This document shows positions 50,526 through 61,011 of a DNA stretch of 64,000 nucleotides, in pieces (position 1 is the stretch's first letter; each line of letters opens with the position of its first letter). The translations under genes were made by a program, and so were the position numbers. Source of the DNA: a virus; IMG/VR virus record IMGVR_UViG_3300043570_003132, positions 54,726 to 118,725 of that record; one strand, written 5' to 3'. Under the pieces are notes generated by a model. That model saw nothing but the letters and a program-made list of their open reading frames with translations, did not search any database and was not told the DNA's origin.

Positions 50526-50564
50526 AGAGTAAAAATTAAATCAAATTAACTGAATAGTAAAGCT

Positions 50565-52679
50565 TTAGAAATCTAATTTAATTGCGAAAACTTGAGTTCC
50601 TGTTCTTTTAATTGGTGTAGATGTTTTAGCAATCACTAACGGTTCTTTTAATGAATCTAATAATGCGACTTCGGTAATATATGTGGGAGTTGTTCCGGTT
50701 GTTGGATATGTTGGGTTTTGTGATGTTAAGAATTGAGTAGATGGTAAGTTTATTAACATATTCATTTCTTCAATATCGGTTGCTCTTACTAATCTAATAC
50801 TGCCAGGGAACGGTTGTTCGTCACCAAATTGTGGTTGTGTTGTTGATCCCGTTGTATTCCACAAATAATCAGTTGTTACATCTGACATATGGTCTTCTAA
50901 ATCAAAAGACGTTCCACCAGTGTAATCACTTTTTGTAATTGTAAACGTATAGTTAACCAAATTTGTTGGATCAATATATCCACTAGTATATCCTGATATC
51001 TTTGATGTTATATCAATTTTTATCCATTTGGAAGTAGTTGGTGTTGTTCCTGTTTGTACTAAGGCGTAAAATTTATTAGCAATAAATCCGTCTTTAATAC
51101 CGCTTGGGGTAGTGTACATATTTGGAAATGCTCCTGTATTAAATTTAAATGTTAATTGTGAAGGGGTTCCGTTCCCTGTTATTTTATTAAAATAATTGCA
51201 TGGTAATGCATTTAATGTAGATCCACTAGTACTTGTATCTCCAAACATATATGTAAACCAAACAGTATCTCCTGTGGTTGGTAGTAAGGAATTAATTGCC
51301 GTTCCGTCACTTGGTACCGATCCCAATTTAGGTGATGGTAATGTATATCGTCTATTAGATCTATAATCTAACATCGCCACCAACTCTTGATCGTCGAATA
51401 CAACTATTTTGTTATTAATAAAAACTTTACCTACTTTATTAGTTTGTTCGTCTAACAAATATCTAAATTTTAATTCAAATCTAGACCCTGTTGTTCCTGA
51501 AAATGGTTTAATGTAATAATCAACAGTGTCCATTGTAAATAACGCACCTAATGTTATTCCTGTATTTCTATGATAATTAATAAATGGTATGTAAATTTCA
51601 AAATAGTCACTATCAGTTTTATTATAGTCTCTATCATCTGTATCTAAATCACCAAATAATGTAATACTTTCACCTGTAGTTCCCGTTAATGAACTTATAT
51701 AATCATCATATTTAAAAAATCTTTCAGGATCATTTGTAACATCTCCAAGTTCAGAATAATGTATAATTGCAATACACCTTTGTTCTGACGGTAAAACTTC
51801 AACTAATTCATCGAATGAATTTTTAAATGTAGTTCCTGTTATAGTTGTTCCTACAAAATTTGTAAATGTTTGTCCTGATTTTGTATATCCTAATAATTGT
51901 TTTGTTGAAACATATTGATTACTATTATAACCACTTAAACTTTCATCTAAATCATTTGTTGGGTAATCTGCCCCGATTGGTTTGTCCGACCATACTGTAT
52001 TTAATCTCCATGAATTAAGTTGTTGTGTATAATCAATTGGGTTAAATATGTCAGTTGTTGGTGATTCGTCGAAATATTCATTTAATACTACTTGTACATT
52101 ACCTGTTAGTCCTGTTAAATTAGGGAGTTTACGATCTAGTGTTAATGTATTATCTGTTTTTGATACTACCTTATAGATCATACTATTTGTTTGTCCCGTA
52201 ATTGTTGTACTTGAAAAACCATCTAAAACTACTGTTATAAAATCATTTGGTTTAAAATTCGTACCATCCACCACAACCAGACTTGTTGTTCCACTTAGTT
52301 TACTATATGTTAATGGTTGTGGTGTTGTTTTTACTGTTGGTGCGGTTGAATACATAGATACAAATCCAGCACTACCCATTTCATTTCTTAAAGTTGTAGT
52401 TGAACTATTACTAATTGGTGTTCCGTATGTTGTTGAAGTTAGGGTATCACTACCTAAAGAATACGGATATTTAACACCTGATTCATTATCAAATGGAGCA
52501 AAAACTTTTTGTTGTCCTGTTGTTCCTGTTAAACCACTAAAAATTGTATCGTAATCAAATTCAGAATCTCCTATTTGAAAGAATTCAATATTGAAAGTAC
52601 CTTTGGCAATAGCCTTTCTACCCTCGTTTGTTATTCGGGCCGTTAAATATTCCGCGTGATTACTGTTTAAAAAACTCAT
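50565..52679 (-). CDS. Large structural protein of tail/baseplate type
   Basis: 704 residues. The start MSFLNSNHAEYLTARITNEGRKAIAKGTFNIEFFQIGDSEFDYD is a recurring motif of tail or baseplate proteins in aquatic large phages. Residues about 100-700 are beta-rich, Thr/Gly-rich, with many GTTG turns; no known enzyme motif. A TATTTATA motif lies 4 bases before the start. Its neighbours upstream are Pro/Thr adhesins, so it belongs to the virion set. Confidence 0.65.
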   Translation of the reverse strand: MSFLNSNHAEYLTARITNEGRKAIAKGTFNIEFFQIGDSEFDYDTIFSGLTGTTGQQKVFAPFDNESGVKYPYSLGSDTLTSTTYGTPISNSSTTTLRNEMGSAGFVSMYSTAPTVKTTPQPLTYSKLSGTTSLVVVDGTNFKPNDFITVVLDGFSSTTITGQTNSMIYKVVSKTDNTLTLDRKLPNLTGLTGNVQVVLNEYFDESPTTDIFNPIDYTQQLNSWRLNTVWSDKPIGADYPTNDLDESLSGYNSNQYVSTKQLLGYTKSGQTFTNFVGTTITGTTFKNSFDELVEVLPSEQRCIAIIHYSELGDVTNDPERFFKYDDYISSLTGTTGESITLFGDLDTDDRDYNKTDSDYFEIYIPFINYHRNTGITLGALFTMDTVDYYIKPFSGTTGSRFELKFRYLLDEQTNKVGKVFINNKIVVFDDQELVAMLDYRSNRRYTLPSPKLGSVPSDGTAINSLLPTTGDTVWFTYMFGDTSTSGSTLNALPCNYFNKITGNGTPSQLTFKFNTGAFPNMYTTPSGIKDGFIANKFYALVQTGTTPTTSKWIKIDITSKISGYTSGYIDPTNLVNYTFTITKSDYTGGTSFDLEDHMSDVTTDYLWNTTGSTTQPQFGDEQPFPGSIRLVRATDIEEMNMLINLPSTQFLTSQNPTYPTTGTTPTYITEVALLDSLKEPLVIAKTSTPIKRTGTQVFAIKLDF

Positions 52680-52683
52680 ATGT

Positions 52684-52691
52684 TATAAATA
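52684..52691 (-). promoter_or_regulatory. TATTTATA late promoter candidate
   Basis: Exact TATTTATA on the minus strand, 4 bases before the ATG at 52679. Confidence 0.55.
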
Positions 52692-52704
52692 TCTTTATTT
52701 TATT

Positions 52705-54024
52705 TTAATCACAAGGACAAGTTACGTTTGTAAATGATGAGAAGTATATTGCTGATGGATAGTTTGTTGCCATATAAGCACTATCTTTATTCGTGTCTAT
52801 TCTTGAACAACATTCACTATTTATCGTCACAAAACTTAAATTACCCGCACTATAATCTACATAATATATTGCTGTTAAATCACATCTCTCATACACATCA
52901 TATGTTTGCGGTGTAGGAGTTGGTGGTAAAGGGGTTGAAGTTGGTGGTGCTCCTGAACAAGCTGTACAAGCTGTTTGTGCTGTTCCTGTTTGTGCCGAAC
53001 CATCTCTCATAAATTCTCTTTCATCCGTACCATCAGAAACCCAAAACGTGTCATTAACTATCATATCACCATATACGTTACCATACATTGTGGAAGATAA
53101 ACCTTTTACTTTTGTTAAATTACATAAAGACGTACCTACAACCGTAATATTAACATTACTATATTCACCACCAGTACATGCTGTTGGTCCGTTAACTAAA
53201 CTAACATAACCACTAAACGTAGTTTCAAATGGAGTTGGTTGTGGTGTTGCAGTTGCCGGTAAAGGAGTTGGTGTTGTAGGACAACTACAAGATGTTGCAC
53301 TATAATTTATAAATGAAATAGTTGCACCAACTTGGGATAATGAACCATATTGCAAACAATCGTTTATTACTTGTGGTCCAATACCAAATGTTAAATAAAT
53401 TGTCTCACCGCAACAATCAATATATCTAATATCACCAGCACTATCAACTTCAAATCCTACAGATATTACACACTCAGGTGTTGGGGTTGGGGTTACAGTT
53501 GCCGGTAATGGGGTTACAGTTGCCGGTAATGGGGTTACAGTTGCTGGTAATGGGGTTACAGTTGCTGGTAATGGGGTTACAGTTGCTGGTAATGGGGTTA
53601 CTGTTGCCGGTAATGGTGTTACTGTTGGTGTATTTGTGGGAGTTGCCGTTGGTACAACTGTTGGTGTGGGAGTTGGTGTGGGAGTTGGTGTAGTCGGCAT
53701 TCTTATTGTTAAATTATTATAATCAACACATTCAACACATATAACAGGGTCACCATCTTTTCCATTAAATTCTGATGGTACCACTCTAATTGTTTTTATT
53801 CCCTCCGGAACAACTACATATGTACCATTTAAACTTGATCTTGGAATATTGGAATATCCAACTAAAGGAAAATATTTTGACGAGTCAGATCCTGAAAGGG
53901 ATCCTGTACATAAAGATCCTGAATTATTAGTACAATCATCTAAACTACCTGTACAAGCATATAAATCAACATTTAATATTGATACACCTAAAGTAAATCC
54001 TGTTAATCGTATTGTATATGACAT
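52705..54024 (-). CDS. Modular Cys-domain adhesin with Pro/Thr linkers, 3
   Basis: 439 residues. Residues 1-110 form an N-terminal domain with Cys residues (LYACTGSLDDC, SLCTGS) and IRVVPSEFNGKDGDPVICVEC. A linker with six near-identical ATVTPLP units follows (about 135-172), then a module beginning ECVISVGFEVDSAGDIRYIDCCGET (about 175-240), the TTFSGYVSLVNGPTACTGGEYSN module (about 257-350) shared with 10747-13623, and a short terminal Cys module (VYERCDLTAIYYVDYSAG..., about 370-439). The modules occur in other genes in other orders. It has its own terminator-motif-start signal. Confidence 0.72.
   Translation of the reverse strand: MSYTIRLTGFTLGVSILNVDLYACTGSLDDCTNNSGSLCTGSLSGSDSSKYFPLVGYSNIPRSSLNGTYVVVPEGIKTIRVVPSEFNGKDGDPVICVECVDYNNLTIRMPTTPTPTPTPTPTVVPTATPTNTPTVTPLPATVTPLPATVTPLPATVTPLPATVTPLPATVTPLPATVTPTPTPECVISVGFEVDSAGDIRYIDCCGETIYLTFGIGPQVINDCLQYGSLSQVGATISFINYSATSCSCPTTPTPLPATATPQPTPFETTFSGYVSLVNGPTACTGGEYSNVNITVVGTSLCNLTKVKGLSSTMYGNVYGDMIVNDTFWVSDGTDEREFMRDGSAQTGTAQTACTACSGAPPTSTPLPPTPTPQTYDVYERCDLTAIYYVDYSAGNLSFVTINSECCSRIDTNKDSAYMATNYPSAIYFSSFTNVTCPCD
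52957..53248 (-). repeat. Dispersed module repeat, copy B
   Basis: Partner of 11266-11557, offset 41,691, about 85% identical by eye; encodes the TACTGGEYSN-type Cys module. Confidence 0.75.
53470..53615 (-). repeat. Short tandem repeat in adhesin linker
   Basis: An 24-base unit encoding ATVTPLP-type residues is repeated about six times nearly identically. Copy-number change would alter the linker length while keeping the frame. Confidence 0.75.
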
Positions 54025-54029
54025 ATTTC

Positions 54030-54037
54030 TATAAATA
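54030..54037 (-). promoter_or_regulatory. TATTTATA late promoter candidate
   Basis: Exact TATTTATA on the minus strand, 5 bases before the ATG at 54024, and 22 bases after the terminator at 54060-54085. Confidence 0.6.
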
Positions 54038-54054
54038 GTATTATATACAATTTA

Positions 54055-54085
54055 AACAAAAAACCCCTTAAAATAAAGGGGTTTT
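54055..54085 (-). terminator. Intrinsic terminator after the 185-residue gene
   Basis: Minus-strand stem AAAACCCCTT/AAGGGGTTTT (54060-54069 with 54076-54085), 6-base loop, followed by a T-rich tract; 22 bases after the stop at 54108. Confidence 0.8.
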
Positions 54086-54107
54086 AATATTGTTTTGTTT
54101 TTAAATT

Positions 54108-54665
54108 TTATGTTGAGCAAACATTAATGTTCGTTACAAATCCACTTGCTGAAATTTGTCCTGTATATGTTGCAAATCCACCGGTTCTATAATAAGCGTG
54201 ATATTCATCCTCTCCACCATAACCACTTGTTAAACCAGCATCAGTAAAGAATTGTTCTACATTGGCTGCATTATTTGTTGCTGCAAATACTTCAGTTAAG
54301 GGACTTTGAGGTTCTCCACCACTACCAGTAATAGCAGCACAAGCCTGTCCAATATTCGATTGTGTAACTGATGTTCCTAATTGATATGAATATGATGTTA
54401 CTACAGGTGTTGGACTCGGAGTAGGTGTTGGGGTTGCGGTTTCCGGCGGCCACGGGATTGTATTAGTACAAGTACCTGTACTTGCAATTGTTCCCCCTGT
54501 TATAGCATCATTAATACCGGTAATTGTATGACCTGTTGTTAATTGGGCTTTTGTAATACCAGAGGCTAATTCTGATACAACGTTAGCATTTGTTGTTCCT
54601 GAAATATTAAACGGACCCGCCGAAGTTCCTGACGATCCCGATGTTAATGTAAATGTTACTGTCAT
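54108..54665 (-). CDS. Short adhesin with one Cys module
   Basis: 185 residues. Residues 1-70 form an N-terminal domain (VTFTLTSGSSGTSAGPFNISGTTNA...), then a short [15 protein letters not shown] linker (about 72-86) and one module (about 90-185, SYSYQLGTSVTQSNIGQAC...AANVEQFFTDAGLTSGYGGEDEYHAYY...) clearly homologous to the terminal modules of 10747-13623 and 54713-60076, but diverged. A minimal example of the docking-linker-module plan. Its own TATTTATA motif lies 16 bases upstream. Confidence 0.68.
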   Translation of the reverse strand: MTVTFTLTSGSSGTSAGPFNISGTTNANVVSELASGITKAQLTTGHTITGINDAITGGTIASTGTCTNTIPWPPETATPTPTPSPTPVVTSYSYQLGTSVTQSNIGQACAAITGSGGEPQSPLTEVFAATNNAANVEQFFTDAGLTSGYGGEDEYHAYYRTGGFATYTGQISASGFVTNINVCST

Positions 54666-54681
54666 ATTATTTGTTTCTTTT

Positions 54682-54689
54682 TATAAATA
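54682..54689 (-). promoter_or_regulatory. TATTTATA late promoter candidate
   Basis: Exact TATTTATA on the minus strand, 16 bases before the ATG at 54665. Confidence 0.5.
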
Positions 54690-54692
54690 TCT

Positions 54693-54995
54693 GTTTATTT
54701 TGTTTTATTTTATTAAGGTGCTTCTGCACAGAATGATTTATTGGATACTATTCCGGTATACGAAATGTTTCCTGAATATGGTGTGGCTCCTACACTATTT
54801 AAAGAAAACGCATGTGTTTCGTTCTCACCAGTATAAGTAGTTACTAAATTAGGATCTAAAAAGAATTGTTCTACATTAAATGGTTGATCTGCTGTTGCAT
54901 ATACTGTAGTGTAGAAATCCATACCGAAATTATCACAAGCCATACTCGATGATGTATAAGATGGTCCTAATTGATAAGCATATGATGTTGCAGGT
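54693..54995 (-). repeat. Long dispersed repeat, copy B
   Basis: Partner of 10727-11029, offset 43,966; encodes the last about 93 residues of the 1787-residue protein plus about 20 bases after its stop. Confidence 0.85.
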
Positions 54996-57900
54996 GGTGG
55001 TGTATTAGTTGGTGTTGGTGTTGCCTCCTCCGGTACAGGTGTTGCTGTTGCTGGTAATGGTGTTGCGGGTATTGGTGTTGCTGTTGCTGGTAATGGTGTC
55101 GCCGTTGCCGGTACAGGTGTTGCCGTTGCAGGTAATGGCGTTGGTGTTGGACAACTTACACAACCCTCTTGTGGATAAGCTCTATTTGTTGATCCCGATT
55201 TTTGATAATATCTTGATTGTCCGAATCCTTCACTTAACCAAAAATACCCGTTTGGATCGATTTCTGCTTGAATAATACCACCTTCTATATAACTATTTGC
55301 GTCACACATTGTTCCATAAAATCCATTAAATTGGTATGCAAAATATGGTGTAAAACTTCCACCATTACATGCATCATAACCACTATCTAAACTAATATAA
55401 GCGGTAAACGATGTTGCAGGTATTGGTGTTGCTGTTGCTGGTAATGGTGTCACAGTTGCTGGTAATGGTGTCACAGTTGCTGGTAATGGTGTCACAGTTG
55501 CTGGTAATGGTGTTGGTGTATTAGTTGCAGGTTGAGCACATAATGAACTACAACTTGTAACACCTAATGCAAACATAGTTGTTAATAAAGCAATCTGTGG
55601 AGTTGTTGAATTAACGACCTGAAATATATAACCTGTTTCAGGGTCTAATCTAAACCTTGCGTTTAACACTAATTCTATATCATTAGCAATAACAATAGTT
55701 TCAACATATTCACAACTACCATTTTGTAAACATTGATATCTATCCGCCTCATAATAGAAATTAGGGTCAGGTGTTGGTGTTACTGTTGGTACATTAGTTG
55801 GTATATTGGTTGGTATATTGGTTGGTATATTGGTTGGTACGTTAGTTGGTATATTGGTTGGTTCTGGTGTATTAGTTGGAACCGCCGTTGGTATTGCCGT
55901 TGGTACGTTAGTTGGTACATTAGTTGGTATATTGGTTGGTATATTGGTTGGTACTGCTGTTGGTACGTTAGTTGGTAATGGTGTTGGTGTGCTGTAGATA
56001 ACATCAACATCAACATTAAAGTTACAATCTGGCGTTGGAGTTGGAGTTGGTGTTGTAGTGTTAGTAGGTGTTGGGGTTGGTGTATTTGTTGCTGGTAATG
56101 GTGTAGGGGTTGGTGTATTTGTTGCGGATTCCGGTAATGGTGTTGGAGTATTTGTATTTGTTGGTGTAGGAGTTGGTGTACTATAGATAACATCAACATC
56201 AACATTAAAATTACAATCTGGTGTTGGAGTTGCGGTATTTGTTGGTGTTGGAGTTGCGGTATTTGTTGGTGTTGGAGTTGGGGTACTATAGATAACATCA
56301 ACATCAACATTAAAATTACAATCTGGTGTTGGTGTAGGTGTTGCAGTGTTAGTAGGTGTAGGAGTTGGTGTACTATATACGACTAAGACATCAACATTAA
56401 AGTTACAATCTGGTGTTGGGGTTGGTGTTGCAGTGGATGTTGGGGTTGGTGTTGGGGTACTATAAAATATTTCTACGTCAACAGCAAACTCACAATTTGG
56501 TGTGGCTGTTGGGGTTGGTGTTGGAGTTGGAGTGCTAGTAACAACTAAAACATCGACTAAGAAATTACAATTTGGTGTTGGGGTTGGAGTAGGTGTTGGG
56601 GTGCTAGTAACAACTAAAACATCGACTAAGAAATTACAATTTGGTGTTGGGGTTGGAGTAGGTGTATTTGTTGCAGGTGATGCAGTTACTGTTGGTGTTG
56701 GGGTGGAAGGTAATGGTGTTGCAGTTGCAGGTAATGGTGTTGGTGTTGGTGAAGGAGTTGTGGTAGGTGTTGCGGTTGGTGTTGGTGTGTTTGTTGGAGT
56801 TGGTGTTGGTCCTGGCTCATATATCGCTAATCCTCCACTAAATCTACAATCTTTTACATCATTTTGACCAATTGACACATATCCATAATCTAAATAATTT
56901 TTTACTGTACAATCATTTGGGCCATATTTGTAAGACGTAAATTTAATTTTTTCACGTCCTTCATTATCTATGAAAATTTCATATGATAGTATTTTTTGTT
57001 TTGTTGTTCCCGTAATTGATGAATTACCAATTTCAGTTCCATATTGTGTATTTTTACCTTCTCCATCTATAGTTGATCCAGAATAGGTGTTAATATATGT
57101 AATTGTATTTTGTATCGCCCTTTTCCACAATATTTTTAATTGTGTGTCGTATGATAAATCATTATAATCTACAAGATCATTAGTGGTACCTCCACTATAT
57201 AAATTAATACTAACACCATCCGTTGTTATAGTATTGTCATTATTAATTATTGTTGTTCCAGTTAATGAGGTGGCACCACTTATTAAAACATATGTACATC
57301 CCGTTACATTTGTATTCCAAGTATCTGTCTTCCAAGTACCTGTAGTTTCATAAAGACGAGTATATATTGTACCTGATGTTGGATTACTTGTATTATTGTT
57401 TGAACTTTTTAATACTCTAAAATTAATACTTTCTGAATCGTAAATAGTATGGGTTGAACCAGATGATATAATTTCATCAAACGAATCTTTATTTAATGCA
57501 GATATATTACCTGGATCTGTCATACCAGAATAAACTTTACCGTCAATTTCAAATACCGGATAAAGTTTAACATAACCGTCAAATTTCGTTTCTCCAGATT
57601 CATCATTTTCAATACTAAATCCAAGCTCATTGTCCGCCTGTTTTATTAAATAACCAAAATAACTTGTATATCCTGTTGGTATTTCTAAATCAAAATTAAT
57701 ATGGTCTTCCGTTTCTGTAGGTTGGCATCCATATCTATATTGATATTTTGATCTACCAAAAATATTATTTGAAATTAAATTACCTCCAGTCCATAAAGTT
57801 GTTGCAGGAATAATTTGATCAATAACACTTGTCCAATAAGGACTCATTTTTTCAATAAACAAATTAACATCGGGAAAACTATATGGTGTGAAATCTGTAT

Positions 57901-60076
57901 GTGATATGTAATCTTGATAGATGTCCTCTAATGTAATATAATTCTTCTTATATTTTATTAAATTAGAATTTTTAATTTGTTGATGTATCATTAAATCAAC
58001 ATACTCAGCAAATGTTACTCCTGTTTGTGGTGTTAAACTATTTGTACCGAATGTTGTACCTGTTGTACCAAAGTCTCTTGATTTACGATATATGTCATAA
58101 TCAACCGCTTGTGCTGACGATAAATAAACTTCAATATTTTTTCTATTTAATAATAAACCAGAATTATCATTAAGATTTTCTGTTTGATTGTTATCGATAA
58201 TATTTTTTAATTTATATCCTGAGTCTAATCCTGGCAATTTTCTATAAACGTCAAAATAATCTTCACCATATGTGTATGCACTATTTTTAGTAACAATATT
58301 TTTAGTTCTTCCTGTTACCGTTGAATTATCGATATCAATCACTAATGGTGATTTATGATCTGTAGTATTATCATACCAACCAGATCCTTTTTGGAAAAAA
58401 TATTCTGTTGATCCCGTAATTCCTTTAGGTAATAACGTATCTCCATTAACGGGATAATTTTCAGAATTAAATGTTGTTGTACCTGTAGTTATACCAGTAT
58501 AATATCTATATGGAAGATATGTTACACCATTAATAGTTCCACCTGTTGGTAAGAATATTCCTGTTTTGTAAATTTTAGTTCCCGATATAACATCATAAAT
58601 GTCACCTTTTAAATCAAATGATTTAGGTAAAGATATTACCTTGTAAACGTATTGATTAATTTTAATCATTGGTTCGGGTGCACCTAAAAATCTTAAAAAG
58701 AATTCTAAAGATTGTCTTGTACCTTTTGATTTATAAATGTAAGCCAAGTTAACTAACAACCTTCTATAAAATTCATATTCGGCATCTATTAAAGACGTTC
58801 CCGATACTAATCCAGAATATTGTTGTGATGTCTTAGTGTATAATAATTCATCTAAACCTTTCTCATCAATTAAGTTAATTGTATCTAATCCTAAAGTATT
58901 CGCTAAATTCTTTAACAATACATCGGGTACGTTATTAATACCGTCATAACTTACATTTCTCATGTAAGCAATATTATCAATATATTTTTTTACACTATCA
59001 AAACTTTGTCCATATAATTGAAATAATGATTCGGCCTTTTTATCGGGACTATCAAATTCAAACAATTGAGGTGATGTTAAAAACCTAACAAATAAGTTAG
59101 ATTTATAATCATCAATTTCATCTGCTATGTTACTTAAATTTGTTAAATAACTATCATATTCTAAACCTGTAATTTTAATGTTCCAATCTTCCTTATCGGA
59201 TAACGGCCAACTATAATTTACTGAAATTAATTCGGTTTTTGTTTCATCAAAACTATCTCTTGGAACTTTGAAACTTGAGGTGTACTTTGGAAAACTATCT
59301 CTATTTAATAAACTTTCCTCTAAATCATCTAAACCTTTAAAGAACTCTTCAATAACACCATCATTTGGTTTAATTAATATATTTTCAGAAAACCCCGTTA
59401 AGTTACCAAATGGTTTACCACTTACCTTTAATGAAATTATATTATCACTATTAGGTTCAATATATGAAATTACATCATAGGTTTTTCCACTTATTGAAAT
59501 TAAATAATTTTTAAAAGAAGTGTAAAAATCTCTGTTTTTATTAATTGAAGGTAATATGGTATTACTTTTCGGTGTGACCATAACAATCGAAAATGGATTG
59601 TATAGTTTACTATATTCAACTTGAAACTGAGTGGTATTACTTATATTATCGTATGTAATATTATTAGCGGTAAAATTCGTTACTTTAATTAAACTATTAG
59701 AATCAATCAAAATAGCCGCCGGAAAATTATTAATTATATTAGTTGTCGCAACACCTAGTCTACTTTTTAATGATCCAAATAAAGATTTAGCGGCATCATT
59801 TTTAGAACCTTTAAATTTTATTTCTTTATTTTTACTTGCGGTACCACTCGTAGTTGTACTTGAAGTTTGTCCTTTTAAATCATCTAATGTTAAAAAATTA
59901 GAAAACGGATTTGTTTTAAAATTCTTTGTATCTCTTTGTATTACCTCACTATCTAACGCAAAGTTCGTATTAGTCAACTGACCGGTACCCGTGGTAATTT
60001 GATTACCAACTAGGTTGTCACTGAATGTATCGGCACCACTTGCAGCTTGACTTGGAATTTTACGTAATTTTGCCAT
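54713..60076 (-). CDS. Giant baseplate/tail protein with modular adhesin end
   Basis: 1787 residues. Residues 1-1085 form a non-repetitive structural part ([14 protein letters not shown]...). It includes [34 protein letters not shown] and [34 protein letters not shown] (about 435-470), seen in tail/baseplate proteins of aquatic phages. Residues 1089-1437 are Pro/Thr linker with seven copies of a 13-residue C-x-F-x-V-D-V motif, one Cys each. Then come a Cys module (about 1438-1517), an ATVTPLP linker, a DACNGGSF-type module (about 1555-1640), another linker and a terminal module (about 1698-1787) nearly identical to that of 10747-13623. It appears to join a baseplate-type protein to an adhesin end. 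The start overlaps the next gene's stop. Confidence 0.72.
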   Translation of the reverse strand: MAKLRKIPSQAASGADTFSDNLVGNQITTGTGQLTNTNFALDSEVIQRDTKNFKTNPFSNFLTLDDLKGQTSSTTTSGTASKNKEIKFKGSKNDAAKSLFGSLKSRLGVATTNIINNFPAAILIDSNSLIKVTNFTANNITYDNISNTTQFQVEYSKLYNPFSIVMVTPKSNTILPSINKNRDFYTSFKNYLISISGKTYDVISYIEPNSDNIISLKVSGKPFGNLTGFSENILIKPNDGVIEEFFKGLDDLEESLLNRDSFPKYTSSFKVPRDSFDETKTELISVNYSWPLSDKEDWNIKITGLEYDSYLTNLSNIADEIDDYKSNLFVRFLTSPQLFEFDSPDKKAESLFQLYGQSFDSVKKYIDNIAYMRNVSYDGINNVPDVLLKNLANTLGLDTINLIDEKGLDELLYTKTSQQYSGLVSGTSLIDAEYEFYRRLLVNLAYIYKSKGTRQSLEFFLRFLGAPEPMIKINQYVYKVISLPKSFDLKGDIYDVISGTKIYKTGIFLPTGGTINGVTYLPYRYYTGITTGTTTFNSENYPVNGDTLLPKGITGSTEYFFQKGSGWYDNTTDHKSPLVIDIDNSTVTGRTKNIVTKNSAYTYGEDYFDVYRKLPGLDSGYKLKNIIDNNQTENLNDNSGLLLNRKNIEVYLSSAQAVDYDIYRKSRDFGTTGTTFGTNSLTPQTGVTFAEYVDLMIHQQIKNSNLIKYKKNYITLEDIYQDYISHTDFTPYSFPDVNLFIEKMSPYWTSVIDQIIPATTLWTGGNLISNNIFGRSKYQYRYGCQPTETEDHINFDLEIPTGYTSYFGYLIKQADNELGFSIENDESGETKFDGYVKLYPVFEIDGKVYSGMTDPGNISALNKDSFDEIISSGSTHTIYDSESINFRVLKSSNNNTSNPTSGTIYTRLYETTGTWKTDTWNTNVTGCTYVLISGATSLTGTTIINNDNTITTDGVSINLYSGGTTNDLVDYNDLSYDTQLKILWKRAIQNTITYINTYSGSTIDGEGKNTQYGTEIGNSSITGTTKQKILSYEIFIDNEGREKIKFTSYKYGPNDCTVKNYLDYGYVSIGQNDVKDCRFSGGLAIYEPGPTPTPTNTPTPTATPTTTPSPTPTPLPATATPLPSTPTPTVTASPATNTPTPTPTPNCNFLVDVLVVTSTPTPTPTPTPNCNFLVDVLVVTSTPTPTPTPTATPNCEFAVDVEIFYSTPTPTPTSTATPTPTPDCNFNVDVLVVYSTPTPTPTNTATPTPTPDCNFNVDVDVIYSTPTPTPTNTATPTPTNTATPTPDCNFNVDVDVIYSTPTPTPTNTNTPTPLPESATNTPTPTPLPATNTPTPTPTNTTTPTPTPTPDCNFNVDVDVIYSTPTPLPTNVPTAVPTNIPTNIPTNVPTNVPTAIPTAVPTNTPEPTNIPTNVPTNIPTNIPTNIPTNVPTVTPTPDPNFYYEADRYQCLQNGSCEYVETIVIANDIELVLNARFRLDPETGYIFQVVNSTTPQIALLTTMFALGVTSCSSLCAQPATNTPTPLPATVTPLPATVTPLPATVTPLPATATPIPATSFTAYISLDSGYDACNGGSFTPYFAYQFNGFYGTMCDANSYIEGGIIQAEIDPNGYFWLSEGFGQSRYYQKSGSTNRAYPQEGCVSCPTPTPLPATATPVPATATPLPATATPIPATPLPATATPVPEEATPTPTNTPPPATSYAYQLGPSYTSSSMACDNFGMDFYTTVYATADQPFNVEQFFLDPNLVTTYTGENETHAFSLNSVGATPYSGNISYTGIVSNKSFCAEAP

Positions 60077-60987
60077 TAGATATTAGTGATTGTATCAAAG
60101 TTTAAAGTTTCATCAATATCATTACGGTTTTCTCTAACCTCATATAGAGTTTCGTTAAAGTCGTCTTTAATTTCAAATAAGTTATATTGTTTATAGATGT
60201 TATTATCTTTATCGTAAATTGTGTAAATACCTGGAGTAACCGCCTTAGTTTGATTACCGTAAAGGGCATTTGCAAGTGTTGACGCATCATGTTCAACCAT
60301 ATCAATTTCGATAGTTGTTGGGTTCATATATGTATTTGATAAAATAACCATTTGACCTGGACTACCGATAAATGGAACCGTGTTTGGTTTATTCGATGGT
60401 GCTGACGATGGTGTAATTGTTAAAAACATAAAGTTTGTTGCACCTTCACTATATTGATATCTTACCGACTTTTGTGTTGAACTATTTAGATTCGCAGTAA
60501 CAGGTGTACAATAAAAAGAAGATGTAACAATTTTATAGAAATTTGGTGTTTTTTGTTTGTTATTAGAATTTATATATTCAATCCTATATCCCACTAAACC
60601 TTGTGGTGTAAATTTATTTCTATCTTCAGACTTAACATTTGATAAATCCAAGATTAGTCCTCTTACTGATGGTAATGATGCTAAAACACCACAATCCATA
60701 ATTGTTGTTCTAATTTGTTTTGGTCTGATATGAAGTGTGTATATTCCTAAATCGGGAAAATCTACCGCATTTAATTTAAGGTTATATAAACCTCCTAAAA
60801 TTTCCACACCGCTTTCTCCACCGGTATTTCCGTTGTGTAAAATTGGTGTTAAAACCTGATTTGGTGTTAACTTTTTTAAGGTTGTTATTGACGTCGAGAT
60901 TCTATTTGGTGCATAATGATATAGAATTTCTACATCATCAGGTGATATATCCGCCGGTCTAACTATTCCATATGATCCTACTGCCAT
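60076..60987 (-). CDS. Structural protein of tail/baseplate type
   Basis: 303 residues, not recognised beyond context. It starts [29 protein letters not shown] and is beta-rich with [31 protein letters not shown] and [13 protein letters not shown]. Its stop overlaps the start of the 1787-residue gene by one base, so the products are likely made in linked amounts and may assemble together. A TATTTATA motif lies 10 bases before its start. Confidence 0.6.
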   Translation of the reverse strand: MAVGSYGIVRPADISPDDVEILYHYAPNRISTSITTLKKLTPNQVLTPILHNGNTGGESGVEILGGLYNLKLNAVDFPDLGIYTLHIRPKQIRTTIMDCGVLASLPSVRGLILDLSNVKSEDRNKFTPQGLVGYRIEYINSNNKQKTPNFYKIVTSSFYCTPVTANLNSSTQKSVRYQYSEGATNFMFLTITPSSAPSNKPNTVPFIGSPGQMVILSNTYMNPTTIEIDMVEHDASTLANALYGNQTKAVTPGIYTIYDKDNNIYKQYNLFEIKDDFNETLYEVRENRNDIDETLNFDTITNI

Positions 60988-60997
60988 ATTCTTTTAT

Positions 60998-61005
60998 TAT
61001 AAATA
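60998..61005 (-). promoter_or_regulatory. TATTTATA late promoter candidate
   Basis: Exact TATTTATA on the minus strand, 10 bases before the ATG at 60987. Confidence 0.5.
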
Positions 61006-61011
61006 TAAATC

